From NCBI GenBank assembly GCA_934718275.1, contig CAKUZD010000001.1, positions 62,001-126,000 on the forward strand: a stretch of DNA of 64,000 bases, written 5' to 3'. This DNA is from an uncultured Candidatus Melainabacteria bacterium (lineage in GTDB: Bacteria; Cyanobacteriota; Vampirovibrionia; Gastranaerophilales; Gastranaerophilaceae). The translations under genes and the position numbers were made by a program. Below are positions 1 through 8,424 of this stretch, piece by piece; the stretch's first letter is position 1, and each line of letters opens with the position of its first letter. A model generated the notes under the pieces. It saw nothing but the letters and a program-made list of their open reading frames with translations, ran no database searches and was not told where the DNA came from.

Positions 1-112
1 AAAATCTTGTAGCTTTATTTAATGTTAGGTTTAATTGTAGCAGTTTTTACATACATTTTTGAAAGTATGTATTTGCAATTAAAAAAGGTAGCCATGTAAA
101 AGGTAAAAAATA
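1..112. other. window edge, upstream region of TPR gene
   Basis: No convincing gene can be placed here. It probably holds the 3' end of a plus-strand gene that starts before the window. A short hydrophobic reading frame (22-99) ends in TAA, but it is too short to judge. An inverted repeat (ACATAC at about 48-53 and GTATGT at about 64-69) forms a small hairpin. A weak ribosome binding site (AAAAGG) precedes the ATG at 113. Confidence 0.3.
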
Positions 113-1174
113 ATGAATAGAGAAGAAATAAACAACAAAATAAACGAATTGACTTTAGCTATGGCTAAAGAACCTAAGAATGTTGATAATTACCACAGAC
201 TATCAGAACTTTATCTTCAGGTTGAAGATTATGACAAAGTTATGTCTGTCCTAGACAGTCTTTTGACTATTAAACCTGATGATGTTCAGGCTCTTGTTGG
301 TATGGGAACAATGTGGTTTTATGAGAAAGATTTTAGAAAATCTCTTTCCTATTACAACAAAGCCCTTGTAATTAATCCAAAAAACTATCTTATTTATTAT
401 AATATGGGAAATGTTTTTGCGGAATGGAAAAACTTCTCAAAAGCCTTATTTTATTACAACAGAGCTATTGACCTAAACTCAACAAACCCGGAAATATACA
501 ATGCTATAGCCCTTTTATATCAAGACAATGAGGATTATATTGAAGCTAAAGCATATTATGAAAAGGCTCTGTCACTTGACCCTGAAAATCTTACAGCCTT
601 GATTGATATGGGAAATGTTTGTTTTAAATTATTTGATTACGAAACAGCTTTAAATCTTTACAAAAAAGTTTTTGTTTTAAATCCTGATAACAAAATTGTA
701 GCAATTTGCATAGGGAATACTTTAACTCTTATGAGAGAACGAGAAAAAGCATACAGCTACTTTGAAAAAGCTTTAAAAATGGAAGGTGATAATTATAAAG
801 CCTATATTTGTTATGCAATTGCACTATCCGAATTTGGAGAATATGATATGGCTGTTGCCATGTATGAAAAAGCTCAAAATGTTAAACCTGCAGAAATTGA
901 AGCTCAAATTTTAAGAGCAAATTTATATACTAATTTCAACTTCTTAGATAAAGCTATGGAATTATATAAAGAAGCCATTAGGTTAAAACCTAATAGTGCA
1001 TTGACTTACATGCTACTTGGAAATGCGCATTATTTAAAAGGTGAAATAGAACAAGCTATCAGTTCTTATAGAGCATCTATTAATATAGCACCTGAAAATG
1101 ATGAATACAGACTTGTATATACACAGGTTTTAGATGAGTTTATAAATAAGAAAAGAAACGGAGAACCTGTTTAA
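113..1174 (+). CDS. TPR repeat protein
   Basis: A 353-residue protein made almost entirely of tetratricopeptide repeats from about residue 20 to the end. Each unit shows the W/Y-G-A-Y-A-P spacing (for example YYNKALVINPKN and YYEKALSLDPEN). TPR arrays form a superhelix for protein-protein contacts, so a scaffold or assembly role is likely, but the partner is unknown. There is no signal peptide or membrane segment. The next gene, a small membrane protein, starts one base after its stop, so the two are almost certainly co-transcribed and may work together at the membrane. The start follows AAAAGG. Confidence 0.85.
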   Translation: MNREEINNKINELTLAMAKEPKNVDNYHRLSELYLQVEDYDKVMSVLDSLLTIKPDDVQALVGMGTMWFYEKDFRKSLSYYNKALVINPKNYLIYYNMGNVFAEWKNFSKALFYYNRAIDLNSTNPEIYNAIALLYQDNEDYIEAKAYYEKALSLDPENLTALIDMGNVCFKLFDYETALNLYKKVFVLNPDNKIVAICIGNTLTLMREREKAYSYFEKALKMEGDNYKAYICYAIALSEFGEYDMAVAMYEKAQNVKPAEIEAQILRANLYTNFNFLDKAMELYKEAIRLKPNSALTYMLLGNAHYLKGEIEQAISSYRASINIAPENDEYRLVYTQVLDEFINKKRNGEPV

Positions 1175-1175
1175 T

Positions 1176-1586
1176 ATGATTAAAGAAAATACCCCATATT
1201 TAATAGAAAGAATTATTGCTGCATTGTCGTATTTAACAATGGGAATGGTAGGATTTATTTGGCTGATTATAGGATTGTTCACACAAGCCAGTCTTAAACC
1301 TTTTTTGAAATTCCATATATTCCAATCAATATTTATTTCTCTTGGATTTACGGTATTATCAATGTTTGTAGGTTGGCTATCAAATATTCTAAGCTTTATT
1401 CCATTTGTAAACAAACTTGTCGCTCAAATTAATTTCTTGCTTAATATGCCATTAATTTTCGATTATTCGATACTACAAACAATAATATATGTATTCATCA
1501 TTTATTTGGCAGTAACATCATTTATAGGTAAATTTAGTTATATACCTTGGATTTCTGACATAATTGATCAAAATATTGAAAGATAA
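1176..1586 (+). CDS. small four-helix membrane protein, Tic20/DUF4870-like
   Basis: A 136-residue protein with about four hydrophobic helices (roughly residues 10-35, 45-68, 75-98 and 100-122) and a short polar C-terminus. The pattern of an early arginine (ERIIAALSYL), an F-H-x-x-Q motif (FLKFHIFQS) and a polar tail resembles the small Tic20-like/DUF4870 membrane proteins found in cyanobacteria and other bacteria. That assignment is by eye and tentative. It is translationally coupled to the TPR gene upstream (one-base gap), which suggests a membrane partner for the TPR scaffold. No catalytic residues are apparent. Confidence 0.6.
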   Translation: MIKENTPYLIERIIAALSYLTMGMVGFIWLIIGLFTQASLKPFLKFHIFQSIFISLGFTVLSMFVGWLSNILSFIPFVNKLVAQINFLLNMPLIFDYSILQTIIYVFIIYLAVTSFIGKFSYIPWISDIIDQNIER

Positions 1587-1647
1587 TAGCAATTTTTTTC
1601 TGTCAATGTTTTATTTATTATATACGTAATAAATTTAGGGGAAGTTT

Positions 1648-3078
1648 ATGCCGATAGAAAAAATTAATGCAGCAACAACACAAACTACAGCAAATAAACA
1701 ATTGATATCTCCTCAAAAAGAAGAAAAAGATGCAATTGTTAAAGATGATAAAGAAATCAGTACAAAAGCCAAATATATGATTGGCGCTACTGCTGTTGCA
1801 GGCATTATTGCATTAGGAATAATCGGACACAAAAATAATTGGTGGCGTAAAGCCGAACAATTAGTGCAAAACGAAGGAATTAAACCTCCTTCTCGCCCTT
1901 CTACTGCACCAAATCCACATTCAGAAAACATAATACCTCCTAAAGCTGATTTAAGTTATACAAGAACAGAAACCGAAAATGGTTATATTTTAGAAAGTAA
2001 TATAACCAAAAAAAGATTTGAAAGAAATAAAGATACAGTTACATATAGCCATAAATTAGAAAATGGCTCAACATTGAGATTATATTCCGGCACTTCATCA
2101 GGTTCAAATGATTATGGAATAACTTATTTTACCGGTGAAGTTCGACAATTAGCTATATCTGATAAAAATGGAATTCGGGTGTATGACTCTATTTTTGAAG
2201 AAATAGCTTCTAATTCAATAACCGAAAAGCTTGTAGATAAGGATAATATGTATTATTATCGCGCAAATTCAGCAGGTCAAATTATTAAGCAAAAGATTAC
2301 ATCAATTGATAAAACAGGTGGTATAAGTTTGAAACCAAAAAAAGAAATAATTAAACTGGAAGATTTCCAACAAGTTAGAAAGCGAATTTTAAAAGAAAAT
2401 CTTCCAAGTAACTATGATAGACTTGTTGATAAATATGTTGTAAAATTACCAAATAAATTAGTTGATGAAACAAAAGAATTTTACAGATTTGATAATTTTA
2501 AAAAGTTAATACAAAATTTAAAAAATGATTGGAAATCAACAACTTATAAATCACAAAATGAATATACTCACATAATAAACATAGAAGGTTCTGACTGCTA
2601 TTTTATGGAACCTTTATATCTGAAACGCATATTAAAATCTCAAAATATTCAATCCGAAACAATTAATTTGCCGAATGGCAGTAGGATAACTAAAATTGTT
2701 GATTTAACTACAAATGAAACCAAATTTCAAACAAATGGGTATAAGGAAGAAATTACCCAAGATATGTTTGAGCAGCTGAAAGATATGGTAATGTCAAATG
2801 TTGGCAAAAAAGTAACCAAAAAATCATTCCAAAATAAATATCAAGTCAGCTATGACGCTGACACAGGGAAGTTTTCCGAGTATACAAAATTAGACGACAA
2901 TGGAAGAAGAATAGAACGCGTATTGGTAGACTTTGATGATGAAAGTAAATTAATAGTTATACCTTATGAAAATGGCAGACCGCTTAAAGACCAAAAAACA
3001 GTAGTAAATTTGGAAGATTTTGATTTTTCTGATGTTATTGCTGATCAGAAAAAATATTTTGTAAATTGTTATTTATAA
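1648..3078 (+). CDS. membrane-anchored beta-rich protein, lineage-specific
   Basis: A 476-residue protein of unknown function. Residues 1-40 are polar. Residues about 43-62 form one hydrophobic segment (MIGATAVAGIIALGIIG) followed by WWRK, then a Pro/Ser-rich linker. The rest is a long hydrophilic region rich in short repeated Y/T/G strands (ENGYILES, ENGSTLRLYSG), like the beta-repeat part of the HExxH protein at 41362-43497. A single-pass protein with a large soluble domain is likely, but its orientation is uncertain. The start follows AGGGGAAGTTT, a GGGGAA leader also seen before other lineage-specific genes here. No enzyme motif was recognised. Confidence 0.7.
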   Translation: MPIEKINAATTQTTANKQLISPQKEEKDAIVKDDKEISTKAKYMIGATAVAGIIALGIIGHKNNWWRKAEQLVQNEGIKPPSRPSTAPNPHSENIIPPKADLSYTRTETENGYILESNITKKRFERNKDTVTYSHKLENGSTLRLYSGTSSGSNDYGITYFTGEVRQLAISDKNGIRVYDSIFEEIASNSITEKLVDKDNMYYYRANSAGQIIKQKITSIDKTGGISLKPKKEIIKLEDFQQVRKRILKENLPSNYDRLVDKYVVKLPNKLVDETKEFYRFDNFKKLIQNLKNDWKSTTYKSQNEYTHIINIEGSDCYFMEPLYLKRILKSQNIQSETINLPNGSRITKIVDLTTNETKFQTNGYKEEITQDMFEQLKDMVMSNVGKKVTKKSFQNKYQVSYDADTGKFSEYTKLDDNGRRIERVLVDFDDESKLIVIPYENGRPLKDQKTVVNLEDFDFSDVIADQKKYFVNCYL

Positions 3079-3079
3079 A

Positions 3080-3104
3080 AAAAATCCCCTTTATAAAGAG
3101 GAAA
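3080..3104 (-). terminator. Rho-independent terminator
   Basis: On the minus strand CCTCTTTATAAAGGGG forms a hairpin (one G-U pair) followed by eight T residues. It lies just beyond the stop of the phosphodiester glycosidase gene and should end its transcript. On the plus strand the stem lacks a following T-run, so it is less suitable for the gene ending at 3078. Confidence 0.65.
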
Positions 3105-3146
3105 TGCAAGTAAAGAAAGAATTGATTATGAACAGATAAGATTGTT

Positions 3147-4421
3147 TTAAGATTTATTTGTTTTTGACAAGACAACTGCATTTGATAATGGAATTCCTCC
3201 TTTTTGATGAGGGTTATTTACGACAGAACCGTTTACATACATTACTGTTGAACCGCCACCGTCTAAATTTATAGCTCCAACACATCCTATTGATTGCATA
3301 AAACGCGCAAGTTCATTCAATGTCATTCCAATTGAACTACCTTCTCTACCATCAACTGCGACAAGAATTAAATTATTATCAGCAGTATAACCAATTGCAG
3401 TTCTTGGATTTCTACCTCCAATTGCACTAAGTTTTTGAGCTGTCATATCAACGTAAACTTCTCCATCTTTAACTAAATAAGGACCACCACTGATAATATG
3501 CTTAACCCCCTTCCATTCTGGATTTGTATTAACAATCAAATCAGCTTCTTTTTTATCTAAAAGCGGGTACAACAAACTCTTTGGACCGGATATTACATAA
3601 CCGTTTTGTGGTATTTCAAGAGGATTAGCAGATGTCTTTATAATTTTTCCGTCTGCAATTTGTAATCCTGTCCCATATTTTGGCGCTATAGGAGAATATT
3701 TTCCCCATTCCGGAGTATAAACCAAAACATAAGTTGATAACATACGAGGTTGATTAATATTGTCAACCTTAATTGTTTTTCCACTACCTCTTATAACTGC
3801 ATTTAATTGAACTCTTGCAATATCAAATCTTTGAGGATTTCCATTTTCAAAAACGCCAAAAGCAACCCTATCATAAATTGGGCCTGTGTACATTTTTTTG
3901 TTAATCATTAAAGTTCCAAGAGGAACACCCGTTTGAGGTTTAAAATAAGTACCATTAATTGCTGCAATAGCATTATTATTTTTTGCAATAGTTGTAATTG
4001 TCCTTCTACTTTTTAATGTTTCTCCTGATGATAGTGCCGGTGTCAATTCTATATCTTTTGCTAATTTCATATCAGCTTCTATAACATTTATTTTAACCGG
4101 TTTGCTATTGTAATATTTTGTAAGCTTTATATGCTTTACCCCACCGGTTACATCTGTAATAATAGCTTTAGGATACTTATTTCTAATCATTAAATTGAAA
4201 TTTTTCTGACGAATTTCAGGAGAAATTTCATTCATTATTTTTATTTTAATTTGTCCTGTATCAAAGTCAGGGGCAGTCACCTGCGCTACTTTTGTACTTC
4301 CTGCATGAATTGGTAAAAACCCCTGACACAAAACTAAAACCCCAATTATTGAAAGATTAATAAAAATATTGGCAATCTTTCTCAATTCATAATTTTCAGC
4401 ATTACAAAACAGTGTATCCAT
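3147..4421 (-). CDS. phosphodiester glycosidase (NAGPA/DUF2233) family protein
   Basis: A 424-residue protein with an N-terminal membrane or signal segment (about residues 18-40) and a C-terminal NAGPA-type domain (about 150-420). Family signatures are visible: NPRTAIGYT, AVDGR, a Leu-rich helix, then AINLDGGGSTVMY and the closing region with NAVVLS. This family (the human uncovering-enzyme fold) hydrolyses phosphodiester-linked sugars and is common in exported bacterial envelope proteins. A role in exopolysaccharide or cell-wall glycan turnover is inferred. A good ribosome binding site (TGAGGTGAAATT) supports the ATG at 4421. A structured leader of about 140 bases lies upstream. Confidence 0.85.
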   Translation of the reverse strand: MDTLFCNAENYELRKIANIFINLSIIGVLVLCQGFLPIHAGSTKVAQVTAPDFDTGQIKIKIMNEISPEIRQKNFNLMIRNKYPKAIITDVTGGVKHIKLTKYYNSKPVKINVIEADMKLAKDIELTPALSSGETLKSRRTITTIAKNNNAIAAINGTYFKPQTGVPLGTLMINKKMYTGPIYDRVAFGVFENGNPQRFDIARVQLNAVIRGSGKTIKVDNINQPRMLSTYVLVYTPEWGKYSPIAPKYGTGLQIADGKIIKTSANPLEIPQNGYVISGPKSLLYPLLDKKEADLIVNTNPEWKGVKHIISGGPYLVKDGEVYVDMTAQKLSAIGGRNPRTAIGYTADNNLILVAVDGREGSSIGMTLNELARFMQSIGCVGAINLDGGGSTVMYVNGSVVNNPHQKGGIPLSNAVVLSKTNKS

Positions 4422-4563
4422 AATTTCACCTCATTTGAGACTTGGATACCTTTTTGATTAAAGAGTGGGGTGGGTATTAACACTCATCGGAAACCTGTTT
4501 TCTACTCTATAGGAAGTTTACAAATTTCAGCTTCTTATTAATAGATACTTTCAGGAACTTCCT
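4422..4563 (-). promoter_or_regulatory. candidate structured 5' leader (riboswitch-like)
   Basis: Transcription is predicted to start near 4563 on the minus strand. The leader of about 140 nt opens with TAGGAAGTT, which pairs perfectly with AACTTCCTA about 40 nt later. A second stem follows (GAGTG pairing with CACTC around a CCCACC loop), then a tail with the ribosome binding site. The conserved cores of the ydaO, lysine, GEMM and T-box leaders could not be found. The fold is seen by base pairing only; regulation is inferred. Confidence 0.45.
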
Positions 4564-4569
4564 ACTACT

Positions 4570-4598
4570 ATTGTAACATATTTTAACATGTATCTCAA
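4570..4598 (-). promoter_or_regulatory. sigma-70-type promoter of phosphodiester glycosidase gene
   Basis: On the minus strand TTGAGA (4598-4593) is followed by a 17-base spacer and TACAAT (4575-4570). The -10 is preceded by TG (TGTTACAAT), an extended -10. The predicted start is near 4563. Confidence 0.7.
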
Positions 4599-4668
4599 GT
4601 GTACGCGACTTAACAATAGCAAAGATTTTACAAATCTAAATAAGGGTAATTTAACACTTAATATAAAA

Positions 4669-5520
4669 TTATTTACGAATTTTATATTGATTTAAAAATT
4701 TTGCAATCGGCCCTGCTTTTTTTTCATCAAGAGGATTAACTTGCCCGCTAAGAGTACAATATCCTGTTTTTTCAGATAAAGTTAACCAATAATTGCTTTT
4801 CTTTTGAGCTTCCAGTTGTTTGTCCGTCATAACTATTAAGTGTAAATGCCACATCGTTGTTTCACCGGTTGCGCCAACGTATCCGATTTTATCACCGGCT
4901 TTTAAAATTGTACCAACCTTAGGTAAAGGAACAGAATCATTATAATCATTATGGCGAGCCAAATGATCAAAAGAATATCTTCTACCATCAACACCTAACA
5001 TTGTTATAGCATTAGAAATTATGTTATCATTTTCTCTAGCTTTCTTATGAGAAATAACAACCCCATCTAAAGGAGCTTGAACAACAACAGGAGTTACAGG
5101 TTTTCGAGAATATGGACTAACAAAAATATCCAATCCTAAATGGGGACGAACTTCATGCCCTATTGGCCTATTAGCCAAAAACATTCCAAACGGTTCAAGG
5201 TAAATATTTTTATTATTTTCAATAGGAGGCTTATAAGTTACTAATTTTTCGGGACACTTTATTCTACTTTTTAACACCTCAACAGAAGTAGAATCAAACT
5301 TGTAAGTTACCCCACCTTTAAAATTTACTGTTTTTATAATTTTTAAACCAAGCAAATCCTTTGGATTAACTTTATTAAATACTTGAACAATATCCTGTTT
5401 ACTAATATTAGAAAGCCTCATAGAACTATCTGCCGTTTTCATTGGAACAGACATAGCAACTGTTGTAATTAGTGGCATTAACTTTTTATTAAAAATATGC
5501 GATATTGCAGATATTTTCAT
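4669..5520 (-). CDS. M23 (LytM) family metallopeptidase
   Basis: A 283-residue protein with a C-terminal peptidase M23 domain, the fold of zinc endopeptidases that cut peptidoglycan cross-bridges. Zinc and catalytic motifs are visible: HLGLD (H127, D131), SFDHL and HLHL (H225, H227; usually HLHF). The N-terminus has a hydrophobic stretch (LMPLITTVAMSV) that may be a weak signal or anchor. I chose the ATG at 5520 rather than the in-frame ATG at 5538, because a TATTAT -10 lies between the two. The resulting 5' leader would be only about three bases. Its promoter overlaps the stop codon of the helicase gene. Confidence 0.85.
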   Translation of the reverse strand: MKISAISHIFNKKLMPLITTVAMSVPMKTADSSMRLSNISKQDIVQVFNKVNPKDLLGLKIIKTVNFKGGVTYKFDSTSVEVLKSRIKCPEKLVTYKPPIENNKNIYLEPFGMFLANRPIGHEVRPHLGLDIFVSPYSRKPVTPVVVQAPLDGVVISHKKARENDNIISNAITMLGVDGRRYSFDHLARHNDYNDSVPLPKVGTILKAGDKIGYVGATGETTMWHLHLIVMTDKQLEAQKKSNYWLTLSEKTGYCTLSGQVNPLDEKKAGPIAKFLNQYKIRK

Positions 5521-5529
5521 AACACGTAT

Positions 5530-5558
5530 ATAATACATCTACAAAAAAATTTTTGCTA
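5530..5558 (-). promoter_or_regulatory. TAGCAA-class promoter, near-leaderless
   Basis: Reading the minus strand, TAGCAA (5558-5553), a 17-base spacer holding a T7 tract, then TATTAT (5535-5530). The predicted start is about 5523, three bases before the ATG at 5520. The TAG is also the stop codon of the helicase gene. The same arrangement precedes several F-x-A protein genes. Confidence 0.5.
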
Positions 5559-7847
5559 ATCTACATCAACAGGTTCTCTTAATATTTTACTAATTGCTTC
5601 TCTTGCGGTAAAGACTAAGGCTTCAGGAACATTATCAATTGTCGTAAATTGTCTTAAAACATCTACAACACGCTTAAATGAACGTACAATATCTCCTTCT
5701 CCAATATCAATTTGCTCAGTAATATTCTCCCATTCAGCACCTTCAACCCACAATTCAATCAAAGAAGAAAAATATGGATTTATATACATAGGAGCTTCTA
5801 CAGAGTAACGATTTTGAACTTTTTCAACTTTACGTCTGATATTTCTTATTAAATTAAGAGTTTTTCTAACAGGTTCCGAAATCGGAAGGTAAGGAATATC
5901 AATTCTCAAATCTTCTGTCGTAATCGCACAAACAACAGCTGCTAATTGCGCCGGAGTTAAATCTTCAAGGATATTTGCAAAAATAATTTGAGCAATAAAC
6001 AACTCATTTTCTGACCTAATTTGCGAAGTAGTAATTCCTCGTTCTGTCGGATAATCCTCTTTCAGATACCCAAAATCAATCAATACTCCTCTATGTGCTA
6101 AAAATTTATTCCAAAAAATATCTCTTTGACGTTCAATTTCTTTTTCTAATTTTTTAGCTCGAACAGAAAAACGTTCAAGGACTTCTACATTTTTCGAATG
6201 TTTTTTATATAATTTACAATTATCACATTGGAAGCTATGCATTTTTTCTAACATAGATTTTGTTTCACGGCCAAAATTTATTGCTTCCTGAGAAAGTGGT
6301 CTATTTTTTGAGCGTTCTTGCTTACAAATTTTCTTATATGTTTGCCTGTTTTGAACATAAATATGGCGAATTTTATCATATTCTAAGAGTTTTTCATCAC
6401 ATAACTTATAAGGACAAACAAACTCTCTTGATTTAATTTCTGACGTTATCTGTTTTTGAGCCAAAAGAAGCGGTTGCAAACGAGCTCCTGATGAAAAATA
6501 GCCAAAACTTTTTAATATTAACTCTTTTGCTTCTTCCAGATTAAATCTTTGTAACAAATTTAAAACCATTGAATATGATGGAGAAAACCTGCTTTCAAGA
6601 GGATTTGCATCGCTTAATACAAGTTCTGCAACTTCTTCCGGAGTTTGAAACTGAGTTCCAACAATTGTAACATACCCAACTTCATCCATTCCACGCCTAC
6701 CTGCCCTTCCGGACATTTGTAAAAATTCACTTGCCGTAAGCATTCTATGACCGGAATCTGTTCTCTTACTTGTTGAACTTATAACTGTAGAACGAGCAGG
6801 CATATTAATTCCGGCAGCAAGAGTTTCCGTTGCAAAAACAACTTTTATCAAACCTTTTTGAAACAATTTTTCTACTAAAATTTTCCAAGCAGGTAAAAGT
6901 CCCGCATGATGTGAAGCTACTCCGCATAAAAGATATTCAATATGCTTATTGTTATATAGATGAGGATTTTCAGCTATAAATTCGTCAATAAATTGTCTGA
7001 TTTGAGCTCTTTCACCTTTTGATATCAAATCTAAAGAAGCACATTTTTCCATTTGCTCATCACATTTTTTACGAGAAAACGTGAAAAATATCGCAGGGAG
7101 CATGTCATTTTCTTGCAAATTCCTTATTATTTCTTTTACATAAGACTTTTTATTTTGAAATTTCTTTCCAAAAACTCGTTTTTCGGGTTTTATTTTTTTA
7201 TTTAACTGTCCACTTGGAGTTAAAAGAGGCAATAATTTGTTTGGCTGAGAGCTATCAAAATAGAAAAATTTCAACGGTACAGGTCTGAAATCAGTATCAA
7301 CTAATTCTGTTTTAGAATGAACAGTGTTAATCCAATCCGTTAATTCTTGAGCATTAGCAACAGTAGCAGAAAGAGCTATAATTTGTACATTTGTAGGACA
7401 ATAAATTATGCTTTCCTCCCAAACCGTACCACGTTGCTCATCATTCATGTAATGTACTTCATCTAAAACAACATATTTAACATCTTTCATATTATCTTTT
7501 ACAGAACCGAAATTTGTACCATATAGCATATTTCGAAAAACTTCTGTAGTCATAATTACAACTTGAGCATTTCTATTAATAGAGGTATCACCTGTCAAAA
7601 GTCCAACTTTATCATGTCCGTATTTTTCACCAAAATCGTAATATTTTTGGTTTGAAAGAGCTTTTAAAGGAGTAGTATAAAAAATTCTGTCCCCATTTTT
7701 TAAAGCATTATTAATTGCGTGTTCTGCAATTACAGTTTTTCCGGCTCCTGTCGGAGCACAAACAACCACACTTTCACCTTCATCAATTAAACTACACGCC
7801 TCTTTTTGAAAATCATCCAACTCAAACGGGAATTCAGTCATATCCAC
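5556..7847 (-). CDS. Ski2-like DEAD/DEVH-box RNA helicase with DSHCT domain
   Basis: A 763-residue superfamily 2 helicase. Walker A is APTGAGKT (31-38), the DEVH box is at 129-132, and SAT (motif III) and QMSGRAGRRG (motif VI) follow. The C-terminal third matches the DSHCT helical region of Ski2/Mtr4 enzymes (LTPAQLAAVVCAIT; FKRVVDVLRQF). A small cysteine cluster (C-P-Y-K-L-C and C-D-N-C) sits in the insertion. Cyanobacteria and chloroplasts carry close relatives (ISE2-type), so a role in RNA processing or decay is likely. GGAGTG supports a start at 7847 or at the next ATG, two codons on. Confidence 0.9.
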   Translation of the reverse strand: MDMTEFPFELDDFQKEACSLIDEGESVVVCAPTGAGKTVIAEHAINNALKNGDRIFYTTPLKALSNQKYYDFGEKYGHDKVGLLTGDTSINRNAQVVIMTTEVFRNMLYGTNFGSVKDNMKDVKYVVLDEVHYMNDEQRGTVWEESIIYCPTNVQIIALSATVANAQELTDWINTVHSKTELVDTDFRPVPLKFFYFDSSQPNKLLPLLTPSGQLNKKIKPEKRVFGKKFQNKKSYVKEIIRNLQENDMLPAIFFTFSRKKCDEQMEKCASLDLISKGERAQIRQFIDEFIAENPHLYNNKHIEYLLCGVASHHAGLLPAWKILVEKLFQKGLIKVVFATETLAAGINMPARSTVISSTSKRTDSGHRMLTASEFLQMSGRAGRRGMDEVGYVTIVGTQFQTPEEVAELVLSDANPLESRFSPSYSMVLNLLQRFNLEEAKELILKSFGYFSSGARLQPLLLAQKQITSEIKSREFVCPYKLCDEKLLEYDKIRHIYVQNRQTYKKICKQERSKNRPLSQEAINFGRETKSMLEKMHSFQCDNCKLYKKHSKNVEVLERFSVRAKKLEKEIERQRDIFWNKFLAHRGVLIDFGYLKEDYPTERGITTSQIRSENELFIAQIIFANILEDLTPAQLAAVVCAITTEDLRIDIPYLPISEPVRKTLNLIRNIRRKVEKVQNRYSVEAPMYINPYFSSLIELWVEGAEWENITEQIDIGEGDIVRSFKRVVDVLRQFTTIDNVPEALVFTAREAISKILREPVDVD

Positions 7848-7928
7848 TCCTTAAAAACTATTCTGATAATATTATTATGCCCTAAAATGTCAGATTTGTA
7901 AAATATGTTGCAATTTGTTTGCTAAAAT

Positions 7929-7959
7929 CCGCAAAAAAATTTTTTACGTGTTTTTTATC
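7929..7959 (+). promoter_or_regulatory. TAGCAA-class promoter-like element
   Basis: CCGCAA (7929-7934), an A/T tract, TTTTTTACGTG, then TTTTTA or TTTATC as a -10 17-19 bases downstream. It shares GCAAAAAA-TTTTTT-ACGxG-TTT with the element at 32679. Unlike its relatives, this gene has a normal Shine-Dalgarno sequence (AAAAGGAG). Confidence 0.4.
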
Positions 7960-7977
7960 AAAAAAAAGGAGAAATAA

Positions 7978-8358
7978 ATGCAAATTAACCAGTCTTACAA
8001 TCAAGCACATCAACAAAATTTTGGAGCTTTCCACATGCATGATGGAGTAAAAGAAGCTTTACTAAAAAGAGCTTCCAAATCAGATATTGAAATTATTAGT
8101 TCGTTAATTCAAGAACAAAATCATAACAAAAATGTAGACATTACTTTATTCACACAAAAATCAACAAAATTGGGAGCAAATATTTACCCTAAAGACACTA
8201 CAAGTTCAGTAAGATTACAACGTTCACAAGAAGGAATATTTTACAAATTTACAAATCCACTAAACTTCATTAAAAAAATTTGTAAAGAAGCTAATGAAAT
8301 GTCAGAAACAGTTGAAATAGAAAAAATAAAAAAAGAAGTATTAAAAAAATTAAATTAA
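7978..8358 (+). CDS. small lineage-specific protein with N-terminal NFGA motif
   Basis: A 126-residue hydrophilic protein of unknown function. The N-terminus is polar and Gln/Asn-rich and ends in NFGAF (residues 14-18), the F-x-A motif shared with the proteins at 38374, 44200 and 50708. The remainder is mostly helical and lysine-rich, with no membrane segment or enzyme motif. AAAAGGAGAAATAA gives a strong ribosome binding site for the ATG at 7978. It is followed by a bidirectional terminator shared with the convergent serS. Confidence 0.75.
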   Translation: MQINQSYNQAHQQNFGAFHMHDGVKEALLKRASKSDIEIISSLIQEQNHNKNVDITLFTQKSTKLGANIYPKDTTSSVRLQRSQEGIFYKFTNPLNFIKKICKEANEMSETVEIEKIKKEVLKKLN

Positions 8359-8378
8359 AAATTATTTATCAAAAAAAA

Positions 8379-8410
8379 ATACCGTCTATTTAATTATAGA
8401 CGGTATTTTT
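8379..8410. terminator. bidirectional Rho-independent terminator
   Basis: ATACCGTCTAT (8379-8389) pairs with ATAGACGGTAT (8396-8406) around a six-base loop. T-runs lie 3' on the plus strand and A-runs 5', so it can terminate both the gene ending at 8358 and the convergent serS ending at 8425. Confidence 0.85.
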
Positions 8411-8424
8411 CCTTTCTTTTATAA

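Noticed and set aside
4422..4563. Leader as a ydaO (c-di-AMP) riboswitch
   Set aside because: The conserved ydaO core segments could not be found; only generic stems are visible.
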